Of a stretch of 64,000 nt of DNA, positions 35,683-44,095 are shown piece after piece. Source of the DNA: Actinocrinis sp035605935 (lineage in GTDB: Bacteria > Actinomycetota > Actinomycetes > Streptomycetales > Catenulisporaceae). How positions within the stretch are numbered: the stretch's first letter is position 1; the number at the start of each line of letters is the position of its first letter. The stretch is taken from the NCBI RefSeq assembly GCF_035605935.1, contig NZ_DATNGK010000263.1:1-64000 (forward strand). Direction: 5' to 3'. A program made the position numbers and the translations under genes. The notes beneath the pieces are model-generated. The model was not told where the DNA came from and did no database searches. It saw only the letters and a list, made by a program, of their open reading frames with translations.

Positions 35683-36791
35683 AGCCCGGCTGCGTCAGTG
35701 CTCGCCGCCTTGGTCCGCGATCGCGTGGGCTTCACCGGAGCCTCCACCTCGGCCGCGGCAACCGGCTTGGCGTCCACGGCGGGCGCGTCCAACTGCGGGC
35801 CGACGCCCAGTTTCTCCTTGATCTTCTTCTCGATCTCGTTGGCGATGTCCGGGTTGTCCTTCAGGTAGGTGCGCGCGTTCTCCTTGCCCTGCCCGAGCTG
35901 CCCGTTCTCGTAGGTGTACCAAGCCCCGGACTTGCGCACGAAGCCGTGCTCGACGCCGAGGTCGATCAGGCCGCCCTCGCGGCTGATGCCGTGGCCGTAG
36001 ACGATGTCGAACTCGGCCTGCCGGAAGGGCGGGGCCACCTTGTTCTTCACGACCTTGACCCGGGTGCGGTTGGCCACCGCGTCCTGACCGTCCTTCAGCG
36101 TCTCGATGCGACGCACGTCCAGCCGCACCGAGGCGTAGAACTTCAGCGCCCGGCCACCGGTCGTCGTCTCCGGCGAGCCGAACATCACGCCGACCTTCTC
36201 GCGCAGCTGGTTGATGAAGACCGCGGTGGTCTTCGAGTGGCTCAGCGCACCGGTGATCTTGCGCAGCGCCTGGCTCATCAGCCGGGCTTGCAGACCGACG
36301 TGCGAGTCACCCATCTCGCCTTCGATCTCGGCGCGCGGCACCAACGCGGCCACCGAGTCGATCACGATGATGTCGAGCGCGCCAGAGCGGATCAGCGTGT
36401 CCGCGATCTCCAGGGCCTGCTCGCCGTTGTCCGGCTGCGAGATGTACAGGTTCTCGGTGTCGACGCCGAGCGCCTTCGCGTAGATCGGGTCGAGGGCGTG
36501 TTCGGCGTCGATGAACGCGGCCAGGCCGCCGGCCCGCTGTGCGTTGGCGACCGCGTGCAGGGCCACGGTCGTCTTTCCGCTGGATTCCGGGCCGTAGATC
36601 TCGACGACGCGCCCGCGCGGCAATCCGCCTACGCCCAGGGCCACGTCGAGCGCGATCGCCCCGGTCGGGATGACGTCGATCGGTGCACGCGTCTGGTCAC
36701 CCATGCGCATCAGCGAGCCCTTGCCGAACTGCCGCTCGATCTGCGCGAGGGCCGCGTCGATCGCCTTCTCCCGATCGGTTGACGCCGCCAT
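35679..36791 (-). CDS. recA: Recombinase RecA
   Basis: 370 residues. ATP-dependent strand-exchange protein and LexA co-protease. Walker A GPESSGKT (67-74), Walker B-type LDIIVIDSVAAL, L1 region EGEMGDSHVGLQARLMSQALRK, the MAW-like MFGSPETTTGGRALKFYAS and a full C-terminal domain ending in an acidic/basic tail (about 335-370). Start at 36791 by family alignment; the SD is moderate. No intein. A RecA-NDp-type promoter (36858-36880) and a LexA-type palindrome (37040-37051) lie upstream. First gene of recA-recX. Confidence 0.98.
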   Translation of the reverse strand: MAASTDREKAIDAALAQIERQFGKGSLMRMGDQTRAPIDVIPTGAIALDVALGVGGLPRGRVVEIYGPESSGKTTVALHAVANAQRAGGLAAFIDAEHALDPIYAKALGVDTENLYISQPDNGEQALEIADTLIRSGALDIIVIDSVAALVPRAEIEGEMGDSHVGLQARLMSQALRKITGALSHSKTTAVFINQLREKVGVMFGSPETTTGGRALKFYASVRLDVRRIETLKDGQDAVANRTRVKVVKNKVAPPFRQAEFDIVYGHGISREGGLIDLGVEHGFVRKSGAWYTYENGQLGQGKENARTYLKDNPDIANEIEKKIKEKLGVGPQLDAPAVDAKPVAAAEVEAPVKPTRSRTKAASTDAAGL

Positions 36792-36857
36792 GGTTTCTCT
36801 CGCCTCCGTGTGTTGGTACCGCGGTCTGGGGCCGCCGGTTCGCTGGTTGCGACGAGA

Positions 36858-36880
36858 ACGCTACCGGCCACCGCCGACAA
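36858..36880 (-). promoter_or_regulatory. RecA-NDp (PafBC/ClpR-type) damage promoter of recA
   Basis: Minus strand reads TTGTCGGCG, 8 bp, TAGCGT. This matches the mycobacterial LexA-independent DNA-damage promoter consensus tTGTCRGtg-N8-TAnnnT in all defining positions with exact spacing. It ends 66 bp before the recA start codon. Confidence 0.85.
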
Positions 36881-37039
36881 CAACGCCGCCTCCGTGGAGC
36901 GCACCCGTCCCGGTGGCTCCCGGATTCCGCGACCACCGTTCAGTGGTCACTGTTTCACGCCGCCGGGGCCGCGGGTGCGGAAATGCCAAAAATCCAGGCA
37001 AACCAGTCTGCACGGCACCGGGGACGTCCGTTCGATCTA

Positions 37040-37051
37040 GAACTATAGTTC
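37040..37051. promoter_or_regulatory. LexA/SOS box upstream of recA
   Basis: GAACTATAGTTC, a perfect 12-bp palindrome of the Gram-positive SOS-box form GAAC-N4-GTTC. It is 249 bp before recA and 200 bp before the divergent ctaG-like gene, so it most likely controls a distal recA promoter. Confidence 0.75.
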
Positions 37052-37250
37052 GAAGTCTATCCGTCAGCACTGACATCTCCATAAGACCTCGGCGCGGCGT
37101 GTCCAGCACTCATGATCACGCCGGCCATCCGCGGTTCGACCATGTGTGCGAGCGATACCTCACCGAGCGAATCCGGCCCCGGTGTCTGATCTGATTCGCC
37201 CGGTTGCCTACGATGTGCGGGTACAGGCGAAGCCACGAGGTGATGTGCGC

Positions 37251-38288
37251 ATGACGACCGGACTGCCAGGGGCGGGCTCGCATCCGATGGCCAGTGCCTA
37301 TTCAGGGCCGCCCCTCCTGCAGAACAGCGCGTATGTGACGCAGTGGACGCTCAATCCGTGGGTGCTCGGCGTAGTCGTCGTCGGGGCAGCGCTTTACGTC
37401 GCGGGCGTCAGACGCCTCAGGGCGCGCGGTGGGACGTGGCAGCGCGGGCGCACGGTTCTGTTCCTTTCGGGCCTGGGCCTCTTCGCGTTTGTGTGCATGT
37501 CGTTCCTCGGCGCGTACGAGCGGACGCTGTTCTGGCCGAGGGCGGTGCAGAACACCCTGGTGCTCATGGTGGTGCCGATGCTCTTGGCTCTCGGCGCGCC
37601 ACTGACGCTGATCATGCAGAACTGCTCCGAGCGTGGACGCGAGCGGCTCACCCGCGTGCTACGCAGCCGCCCTGCGTATCTCCTCGGGTTCCCGGCCACC
37701 GTCTCCGCGGTCTTTCTCAGCACGCCGTTCCTGGTGTATCTCACGCCATGGTTCGAGGCGGCTATGCGCAGCGATTTCCAGAATGAAGTACTGCGGTTCA
37801 TACTGCTCGCGGTCGGTTATTACTATTACTGGATGCGGCTACGCGTTGACCCGGTACCGCACGAATACCCGCATATGGTTTCAATCTGGATCACATTCGC
37901 CGAAGCAGTGACGGATGGTGCCCTCGGCGTCATTTTGATGTGGGGCAGCTACAAGGTCGCCGGGGACTATTACACGGCGTTAAACCGCCCTTGGGGCATG
38001 TCGCTTCATGATGATCAGGTTATCGGCGGCGGGGCGATCTGGGTGGTCGGCGACATGGCCGGACTGCCGTTCATCGGGGCTCTGTGGCGGCGCATGTTCC
38101 GCGAGGACGAGCAGGAAGCAGTGGTCGTAGACACGCTGCTTGACGCGCTTGAAGTGGTGCAACATGCCGAGGCGGCGGAGCGTGCCGATGACGAGGCGCT
38201 GCCGGAGGGGCACATGCGACCTTGGTGGGAGACGGATCCGCGGTTCGCCCACCGCTTCGGCACCTCCTCCCCCGAGGCCGAAAACTGA
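37251..38288 (+). CDS. CtaG-like (caa3-type) cytochrome c oxidase assembly membrane protein
   Basis: 345 residues from the ATG at 37251 with GAGGTGA upstream. Seven or so membrane helices. Family landmarks: MSFLGAYERTLFWPRAVQNTLVLMVVPMLLALGAP and FPATVSAVFLSTPFLVYLTPWFE, then a histidine-rich PVPHEYPHMVSIWITFAEA that probably handles copper. CtaG-type proteins deliver copper to CuB of heme-copper oxidases. The last 70 residues are a charged cytoplasmic tail. No oxidase subunits are encoded in the window. The 3' half uses more A/T-ending codons than its neighbours (for example tattactattac). Confidence 0.87.
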   Translation: MTTGLPGAGSHPMASAYSGPPLLQNSAYVTQWTLNPWVLGVVVVGAALYVAGVRRLRARGGTWQRGRTVLFLSGLGLFAFVCMSFLGAYERTLFWPRAVQNTLVLMVVPMLLALGAPLTLIMQNCSERGRERLTRVLRSRPAYLLGFPATVSAVFLSTPFLVYLTPWFEAAMRSDFQNEVLRFILLAVGYYYYWMRLRVDPVPHEYPHMVSIWITFAEAVTDGALGVILMWGSYKVAGDYYTALNRPWGMSLHDDQVIGGGAIWVVGDMAGLPFIGALWRRMFREDEQEAVVVDTLLDALEVVQHAEAAERADDEALPEGHMRPWWETDPRFAHRFGTSSPEAEN

Positions 38289-38529
38289 CCGCAGCAGCTC
38301 CTTCAACTCACGCTTGCTGTGGTACACGCCGGCCAAAGTCGCCGAATTTGCATCCTCAATTAGTAATCTCATCCGACGATTCACCCGAAAAGCGCCGTCA
38401 TTAGAGCGTAGAAAAAATACGCCCTTTTGACGATTCGCTTTCACCGATCTCCTGACATCGTTGATCACGTCGCGCTGAATCTCGCGGGAGCCGCCCGTGA
38501 CAGTAGCGACGAAAACGAGGAGGTCCACT

Positions 38530-39030
38530 ATGTCCCGAGCGTTCACTCGTGCCCTGGTCCTGTCGACGATCGGCGGCCTCGCCGTCGCGCCGTCTCTCGC
38601 GTATGCCGCTGGAGGCGGGTCGAATCCGCACGCGCCGACCGTGACTCGGGTGCTCGCGCCCAAGCACGCGCACGGCGGTGAGGACGTGCTGCTCTCCGCT
38701 CGGGTGAGCCTGGCTAAGAAGCCCACGGCGCCCACGACGGACGCGGAGCCGGAGCGCAAGGGTTCGAAGGGCGGCAAGGGCAAGGGAGGCAAGGGCACCG
38801 TCAAGAAGGGGAAGGGCGGGAAGGGCCACGGTCATCGCCGAGCGTCAGAGACGGGGTCGATCATCTTCACGGTCGACGGCAAGGCTCTGGCACCGGTGCG
38901 GATCTCGCACGGCCGCGCGCTTGAGAAGCTGACGTTGCCGCCGGGCAATCACACGGCTTCCGCCTCCTATAGCGGCGACGACAACTACAGCGCGAGCGAG
39001 TCGACTCCTGTCTCGTTCGCGGTGAGCTAG
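38530..39030 (+). CDS. Secreted Lys/Gly-rich Ig-like protein
   Basis: 166 residues; GAGGAGG lies 6 bp before the ATG. A signal peptide (1-26, ending SLAYAA) precedes a short beta-rich part (VTRVLAPKHAHGGEDVLLSARVSL), a 35-residue Lys/Gly tract with repeated G-K-G-G-K units (about 77-110), and a C-terminal Big_3-type Ig-like strand set (GSIIFTVDGKALAPVRIS, NHTASASYSGDDNYSASES). The strongly basic central tract would bind anionic wall polymers or DNA. No family function recognised. Single gene followed by a long hairpin. Confidence 0.8.
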   Translation: MSRAFTRALVLSTIGGLAVAPSLAYAAGGGSNPHAPTVTRVLAPKHAHGGEDVLLSARVSLAKKPTAPTTDAEPERKGSKGGKGKGGKGTVKKGKGGKGHGHRRASETGSIIFTVDGKALAPVRISHGRALEKLTLPPGNHTASASYSGDDNYSASESTPVSFAVS

Positions 39031-39418
39031 CAGCCGCCGCCGAGATCGCCCCGCGCAGCTTCCGAGTCGCACGGATCCGAGCGGGCCGCGGTCAAGCGTC
39101 TGTGCGGGGCGGGACGGCCGCTCGCCCCGCACAGACGCCTCACGCCGCGGGCGTCCCGCGGTGCGCGTGCCTGTCCCTGTGTATCGCGCCCTACAGACGA
39201 CCGCAAACTACGGCCAAACCACAACCACATCACGTCGCGTCGTATCTGTGCCGGTGCGCAGCTACGCGTAGGCAGACTGCGCCCCTTCGAAACCGAGCCA
39301 CCCCTCCGAAACCGAGCCGCAGAAAGGACACCGAGACATTCGGCTTGCCACGTGCCGAGCCTTCCTCAGCGTGGAGGAAGCCGAGCACCTCAGTCACGGG
39401 TGGACGCGCTGCACACCG
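39031..39418. other. Intergenic region before guaB1 end
   Basis: 388 bp between convergent genes. Besides the 16-bp hairpin (39096-39138), the only regularity is a 12-bp direct repeat, cgaaaccgagcc, twice near 39289-39318. No gene supported. Confidence 0.5.
39096..39138 (+). terminator. 16-bp perfect hairpin terminator
   Basis: gcgtctgtgcggggcg (39096-39111) and its exact complement at 39123-39138, loop of 11 nt, 65 bp after the stop of the secreted-protein gene. No T-run. Confidence 0.85.
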
Positions 39419-40855
39419 TCACCAACTGGTGTGCAGCGGCTTGCCCTCGCTATAGCCGGCGGCGCTCTGGATGCCGATCACCGCCCGCTCGTGGAACTCG
39501 TCGAGCGACCGTGCTCCGGCATAGGTGCAGGCGGAGCGCACGCCAGCGATGATCGCGTCGATCAGGTCCTCGACTCCGGGCCGCTGCGGGTCGAGATACA
39601 TCCGGGAGGCTGAGATGCCTTCCTCGAAGATCGCCTTGCGCGCTTGCTCGAAAGGAGAGTCATCTGCTGTACGAAGTCGGACCGCGCGTGCAGATGCCAT
39701 GCCGAAGTTGACCTTGTACGGCCTGCCGTCACCATCGTGCTGGAGGTCGCCCGGGGACTCGTAGGTGCCGGCGAACCAGGAGCCGACCATCACGTTGGAG
39801 GCACCAGCCGCCAAGGCGAGCGCGACGTCGCGAGGATGGCGGACGCCGCCGTCGGCCCAGACGTGCTTGCCGAGGGCCCGAGCCTGAACCGCGCATTCAA
39901 GAACGGCTGAGAACTGTGGCCGGCCGACACCGGTCATCATCCGGGTCGTGCACATAGCCCCGGGACCGACGCCGACCTTGATGATGTCCGCTCCCGCGGC
40001 GACCAGGTCGCGGACCCCTTCCGCGGACACGACATTGCCAGCGACGATCGGGACGCCGGGGCGCAAAGCCCGCACTGCGGAGAGAACCGAGATCATCTTC
40101 TCCTGGTGCCCGTGCGCGGTGTCCACGACCAGAGCGTCGGCTCCGGCGTCGAGCAGTGCCTTGGCCCGACCGACGGCGTCACCGTTGATGCCGATCGCCG
40201 CGGCGACGCGGAGCCGGCCGGCCGCGTCGACTGCGGGATCGTAGAGAGTCGCGCGAAGTGCGACCTGCCGGGTGAGCATGCCGGTGAGTTGGCCGTGCTC
40301 GTCCACCACGGGCGCGAGCCGATGGTGGCCTTGACTGAGGCGGTTGAACGCTTCCTCCGGCTCGATGCCGTCGGGAACAGTCAGCGGGTCCCGGGACATG
40401 ACCTGGCTCAGCTGGGTGAAGCGGTCGACGGCGGCGCAGTCCGCCTCGGTGACAACGCCGACCGGTCGGCCGTCCGCGACGACTACGGCCGCGCCGTGCG
40501 CCCGCTTCGGCAACAGGTTGAGCAGATCGCCGACAGTGTCGGTAGGACGGACGGTGATAGGCGTGTCGTAGATCGTGTGCCGGGCCTTGACCCAGTCGAG
40601 GACATCCGTGACCACGTCGATCGGGATGTCCTGCGGGATGACCGCGATGCCGCCCCGGCGCGCGACGGTCTCAGCCATACGGCGGCCGGCGACCGCGGTC
40701 ATGTTGGCAACGACTAAGGGAATGGTGGTGCCGCTGTCATCGGGCGTCCTGAGATCGACGCCGAGTCTCGATCCGACGTCGGACCGCGCGGGGACCATGA
40801 AGACGTCGTCGTAGGTGAGGTCGTGCTGAGGGGTCGAATCATTCAGGAAGCGCAC
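39419..40855 (-). CDS. guaB1: GuaB1-type GMP reductase (IMPDH-related, with CBS domains)
   Basis: 478 residues. TIM-barrel of the IMPDH/GMPR family interrupted by a CBS pair (about 95-205). The catalytic loop GVGPGAMCTTRMMTGVG has Cys302. The mycobacterial GuaB1 was shown to be a GMP reductase that returns GMP to IMP and is regulated through its CBS domains; the shared length and CBS placement make that the best call rather than IMP dehydrogenase. Other marks: TYDDVFMVP, MTAVAGRRMAE, NVMVGSWFAGTYESPGD, YKVNFGMASA and a C-terminal YSEGKPLHTSW. The acyltransferase gene ends 11 bp upstream, so the two form an operon. Confidence 0.92.
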   Translation of the reverse strand: MRFLNDSTPQHDLTYDDVFMVPARSDVGSRLGVDLRTPDDSGTTIPLVVANMTAVAGRRMAETVARRGGIAVIPQDIPIDVVTDVLDWVKARHTIYDTPITVRPTDTVGDLLNLLPKRAHGAAVVVADGRPVGVVTEADCAAVDRFTQLSQVMSRDPLTVPDGIEPEEAFNRLSQGHHRLAPVVDEHGQLTGMLTRQVALRATLYDPAVDAAGRLRVAAAIGINGDAVGRAKALLDAGADALVVDTAHGHQEKMISVLSAVRALRPGVPIVAGNVVSAEGVRDLVAAGADIIKVGVGPGAMCTTRMMTGVGRPQFSAVLECAVQARALGKHVWADGGVRHPRDVALALAAGASNVMVGSWFAGTYESPGDLQHDGDGRPYKVNFGMASARAVRLRTADDSPFEQARKAIFEEGISASRMYLDPQRPGVEDLIDAIIAGVRSACTYAGARSLDEFHERAVIGIQSAAGYSEGKPLHTSW

Positions 40856-40866
40856 GTGACGGCAGT

Positions 40867-41598
40867 CTACCGGTCGGCGGTGGAACCGGCTTCAAGCCGC
40901 GCTGCCTCGTCGGCAGCAGCCCAGGCACCGTCCGTGGTGGAAGCGGCCTCAAACCGCGCTGCCTCATCGGCGGCGACCCAGGCGCCGTCGCCGCTGTAGC
41001 GGCGGATCACCCGGGCTGGGACTCCGGCCACGACGCTGTGGTCTGGCACCTCGCCGCGCACCACGGAACCGGCCGCGACAACGACGTTGCGGCCGATCGT
41101 GGCGCCGGGCAGCACGACGGACCCGGTGCCCAGCCAGGAACCCGCGCCGATGGAAACCGGGGCGTTCACCGGCCACTGCTTTCCGATCGGCACCTGCGGG
41201 TCGGCGTAGCCGTGGTTCTGGTCGGTGATGTACACGTACGGGCCGGTGTACACGTCGTCGCCGATCTCAATGGACTGGTGCCCGATGACGTGGCTGCCGC
41301 GCCCGAGCACGACGCCGCTGCCGATACGCACGATGGGTTCGGGCCCGAGGTCGCGCTCGGGGACGAATCCGGCGCTGAGCGTGACGTGCGGCCCGACGAG
41401 GGTGAAGTGCCCGACCGCGATCCAGCGTTCGCCGAGGAGAGTGCCCTGCGGAAATGCGATCGCTGATCCCTCGCCGAACGCGGCAAAACGTCGGCCGGCC
41501 GCAGTGGCGGCGGTGATCCGGCCTGCCTCGCCGACCCGTCGCCAGGCTGCCAGCACGGCCCGGTTGCCGAGTTCAGACCACCATCGCTGCTTCGCCAT
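40867..41598 (-). CDS. Left-handed beta-helix O-acetyltransferase-like protein
   Basis: 243 residues from the ATG at 41598. Hexapeptide-repeat helix typical of maltose/galactoside acetyltransferases, with VLGRGSHVIGHQSIEIGDDVYTGP and TDQNHGYADPQVPIGKQWP; the His in QNHGY is the expected catalytic base. SIGAGSWLGTGSVVLPGATIGRNVVVAAGSVV and VVAGVPARVIRRY finish the helix. The last 38 residues are a 19-residue unit in two copies (GAWVAADEAARFEAASTTD and GAWAAADEAARLEAGSTAD), encoded by a 57-bp tandem duplication. The acceptor is unknown. First gene of the pair with guaB1. Confidence 0.87.
   Translation of the reverse strand: MAKQRWWSELGNRAVLAAWRRVGEAGRITAATAAGRRFAAFGEGSAIAFPQGTLLGERWIAVGHFTLVGPHVTLSAGFVPERDLGPEPIVRIGSGVVLGRGSHVIGHQSIEIGDDVYTGPYVYITDQNHGYADPQVPIGKQWPVNAPVSIGAGSWLGTGSVVLPGATIGRNVVVAAGSVVRGEVPDHSVVAGVPARVIRRYSGDGAWVAADEAARFEAASTTDGAWAAADEAARLEAGSTADR
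40879..40989. repeat. 57-bp tandem duplication in acetyltransferase 3' end
   Basis: Two 54-bp segments, 40879-40932 and 40936-40989, are about 85% identical with a period of exactly 57 bp, preserving the reading frame. They encode the repeated 19-residue C-terminal unit of the acetyltransferase. Confidence 0.88.
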
Positions 41599-41926
41599 GG
41601 CTGACACCGTAGGCGATGGCGCACTGCGCAGGAGGAGGCGGGTGCGAGTTTGACCGGCTGCCGCGGTGGCCGAACAGTCGGCGGCCACGCTTCGGAGCGT
41701 GCGGCGATGAACGAGGCGCATCGATACAGCCGAGAGCTAGTCGCAAGAAGTGGCAACAGGCTTTCATAGCGAGCGGGGGTTATCAGACGTCCACAGACCC
41801 TAGACTGCTGCACCAAAAGACCGGCGGGCCCGACGCGACGGCGCGGTTCGAGACTCAGCTTCGGCGACCGACGTCGAACGAGCATGCCGGCCGGCTGCGC
41901 CAGGTGGCATGGGGAGGCGAGACGCG
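41599..41926. other. Intergenic region acetyltransferase / mgtC-like
   Basis: 328 bp between divergent genes. It contains both promoters by necessity; the AT-richer piece at 41740-41815 is the likeliest site. I see no repeat, RNA gene or supported ORF. Confidence 0.45.
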
Positions 41927-42691
41927 GTGCATATCAGTGAGCTGGAGTTGGTGACCCGAGTGCTGGTCGGCTGGGGGCTGACCTTCGTACTCGGTTTCGA
42001 GCGGGCGGTGCGCGGCGCACCGGCCGGTGATCGCACCTTCTCTCTGATTGGCGCGGGTACGGCGTTGATCGGTGCCCTGTCTCTCTCCTCCCCCGCGGTA
42101 CTCGGCGGCGCGGTGACCGGGATCGGCTTCATCGGCGGCGGGCTGTGCTTTCGGCAGGCGGCTCAAGACAAGGAGATCCTGCACGGGGTCACCACCGCGG
42201 CATCCATATTCTGCGCGGCGGCGATCGGCGCGGCCGCCGGGGTGGGACACCTGTGGCTTGCTGCCATCGCGGCCGGTGCGGTGCTCCTGAGCCTTGAGAT
42301 CAGGCATCTGCCACTCTTCCGGCTGTTGGACGCCCGACGGTGGGCGCCCTACTTCCACCACGACGACCATGTTCATTTCACCCTGCGCGGGATCGAGAAG
42401 GCGATCGTGCACGAGGTCGAAGGCGAGGCGGTCGAAGTGAAGCGGATGTCGCTCGCCGCTTGTGGCCATGTAGCGCCATCGCAGGCTCTTTCGACCGGAA
42501 TCGCCGGCAATCAGCATGAGGGTGCGTTGTCGGTGCGCATTGAGGCGGTGTGCAATGAGTGTGCTGAGACTGCGCCAAAACCCGCTATGGCGGTGCTGTC
42601 TGACAACGTCGAGCAGGCGGTGCAAGCCGACATCGTGGCGGATCAGATGGTGGAAGCCGCGGCCTCGGCGGCAAGGAGCGGGGCCCGGTAG
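41927..42691 (+). CDS. MgtC/SapB-family membrane protein
   Basis: 254 residues from the GTG at 41927, with GGGGAGG 9 bp upstream; an ATG at 41909 is weaker. Four or five N-terminal helices carry the MgtC signature GLTFVLGFERAVRGAPAGDRTFSLIGAGTALIG and GGAVTGIGFIGGGLCFRQ. The C-terminal cytoplasmic domain (about 140-254) begins with a His/Asp-rich stretch (YFHHDDHVHFTL). It also has a C-N-E-C motif, so metal binding is possible. MgtC proteins modulate Mg2+ and phosphate homeostasis in other bacteria; the role here is not established. Confidence 0.87.
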   Translation: MHISELELVTRVLVGWGLTFVLGFERAVRGAPAGDRTFSLIGAGTALIGALSLSSPAVLGGAVTGIGFIGGGLCFRQAAQDKEILHGVTTAASIFCAAAIGAAAGVGHLWLAAIAAGAVLLSLEIRHLPLFRLLDARRWAPYFHHDDHVHFTLRGIEKAIVHEVEGEAVEVKRMSLAACGHVAPSQALSTGIAGNQHEGALSVRIEAVCNECAETAPKPAMAVLSDNVEQAVQADIVADQMVEAAASAARSGAR

Positions 42692-43256
42692 TGGGGTCCA
42701 GGTCGTGACCACGCAATGGTGCGACGGGCTGCGGATCGAGGAAATCTCACGGTATGTGAGAGCACTGGTGAGACAGCGGATGCGGCGCGTGACCGGCAGC
42801 GTGTGTTAGCCTCGATCTGCCGGTACGTACGATGTCCCCGGGCCTCACCTATAGCCGGCGCGGAATACCGTTTGGCTGGAGCCGCGCTGTGCCACTCGCC
42901 GAGAGGCGACACGCGTACCGGCGCTAGTCATTTCTCAGGGGCACTGCTGCCCACATTCCGAAGAATGCCGCTTGGACGCAGTCGTCCGGCGGCACGGCCG
43001 CAGGCGCCCCGCACCGACAAAGTCCGATCGCAGCGAGTAGGCCCACAACGGCGACGCCACGATGCGCTGCGATCGGCGATACCCGGTCGCGGTCGATTCG
43101 GCGCCGCTTGACGGCACGGCACTCGCGTTCCGGCATGCGAACGGCTCTCCTCGCCGACATGCCTGGACACGAGATGATGGACCGAGCAACACGCTCCCTC
43201 GCGTGTCCTGCACCAGCCCGCCGGGACCCACTCGGCGGCCCGGAAGGAGCTGGAAC
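42692..43256. other. Intergenic region mgtC-like / HAD gene
   Basis: 565 bp with no supported gene; open frames on both strands lack SDs and family resemblance. A short palindrome, tctcac-ggtat-gtgaga (42745-42761), lies 55 bp after the MgtC stop and could be a weak terminator or operator. Confidence 0.45.
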
Positions 43257-44039
43257 GTGAACGACCGCAAGCCGGTGACCACCTGGCTGACGGACATGGA
43301 CGGCGTCCTCATCCACGAGGGCAACATGATCCCCGGCGCGGACGACTTCATCCGCAGGCTGCGCGACTGTGGTGCGCCGTTCCTGGTGCTGACCAACAAC
43401 TCCATCTACACCCCGCGGGACTTGCGGGCCAGGCTGCTGTCCACCGGCATCGACCTGCCCGAGGAGTCGATCTGGACCTCCGCCTTGGCCACCGCGAACT
43501 TCCTGCACTCGCAGCGGCCCGGTGGTTCCGCGTACGTGATCGGCGAGGCCGGGCTGACCACCGCGCTGCACGAAGCCGGATACACGCTCTCCGAGAGCGA
43601 GCCCGACTACGTCGTGCTCGGCGAGACCCGGACCTACAGCTTTGAGGCGATCACTCGCGCGATCCGGCTGATCGACGGCGGATCCCGCTTCATCGCCACC
43701 AACCCGGACGCCACCGGCCCTTCGCTCGAGGGCGCCCTGCCCGCCTGCGGCTCGGTCGCGGCGCTGATCACGCGGGCCACCGGCGTCGAGCCCTACTTCG
43801 TGGGCAAGCCGAATCCGGTGATGATGCGCGAGGGTCTCAACAAGATCGCCGCGCATTCGGAGACCACCGCGATGATCGGCGACCGGATGGACACCGACAT
43901 CAAGTGCGGCATCGAGGCCGGACTGGAGACCATCCTGGTGATGACCGGGATCACCCTGCTCGCCGACGTGGAGCGGTTCCCGTACCGGCCCTCGCGGATC
44001 GTGAAGTCCGTGGCGGAACTGATCACCGAAGTCGCCTGA
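43257..44039 (+). CDS. HAD-IIA (NagD-like) sugar/nucleotide phosphatase
   Basis: 260 residues from the GTG at 43257 with AAGGAG 8 bp upstream. HAD motif I TDMDGVLIHEG (nucleophile Asp in D-M-D-G), motif II FLVLTNNS, and motif IV GDRMDTDIKCGIEAG. The cap between motifs II and III is the C2a type of NagD/PGP phosphatases, which hydrolyse small phosphate esters such as UMP, GMP or phosphoglycolate. Substrate not determined. NagD in E. coli lies in the GlcNAc operon, and an amino-sugar-like module follows 650 bp downstream on the other strand, a weak hint only. Confidence 0.9.
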   Translation: MNDRKPVTTWLTDMDGVLIHEGNMIPGADDFIRRLRDCGAPFLVLTNNSIYTPRDLRARLLSTGIDLPEESIWTSALATANFLHSQRPGGSAYVIGEAGLTTALHEAGYTLSESEPDYVVLGETRTYSFEAITRAIRLIDGGSRFIATNPDATGPSLEGALPACGSVAALITRATGVEPYFVGKPNPVMMREGLNKIAAHSETTAMIGDRMDTDIKCGIEAGLETILVMTGITLLADVERFPYRPSRIVKSVAELITEVA

Positions 44040-44069
44040 GCTGCGGCTTTAGGTAGAAGAGATGAATAA

Positions 44070-44095
44070 TTCGGCCGATCACTCGATCGGCCGAA
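44070..44095 (+). terminator. Hairpin terminator after HAD gene
   Basis: Perfect 11-bp stem ttcggccgatc / gatcggccgaa with a 4-nt loop, 30 bp after the stop codon of the HAD phosphatase gene. Confidence 0.85.

Larger units (their letters stand above)
36792..37250. other. Divergent control region recA / ctaG-like
   Basis: 459 bp holding the two damage-response elements described separately. No gene is supported here. The segment 37030-37085 around the palindrome is AT-richer than the surroundings, as expected for a promoter. Confidence 0.6.

Noticed and set aside
37980..38804. 274-codon minus-strand frame across ctaG-like end and secreted-protein start
   Set aside because: Most of it is antisense to two supported genes; only the intergenic part looks protein-like and is reported as a low-interest finding instead.
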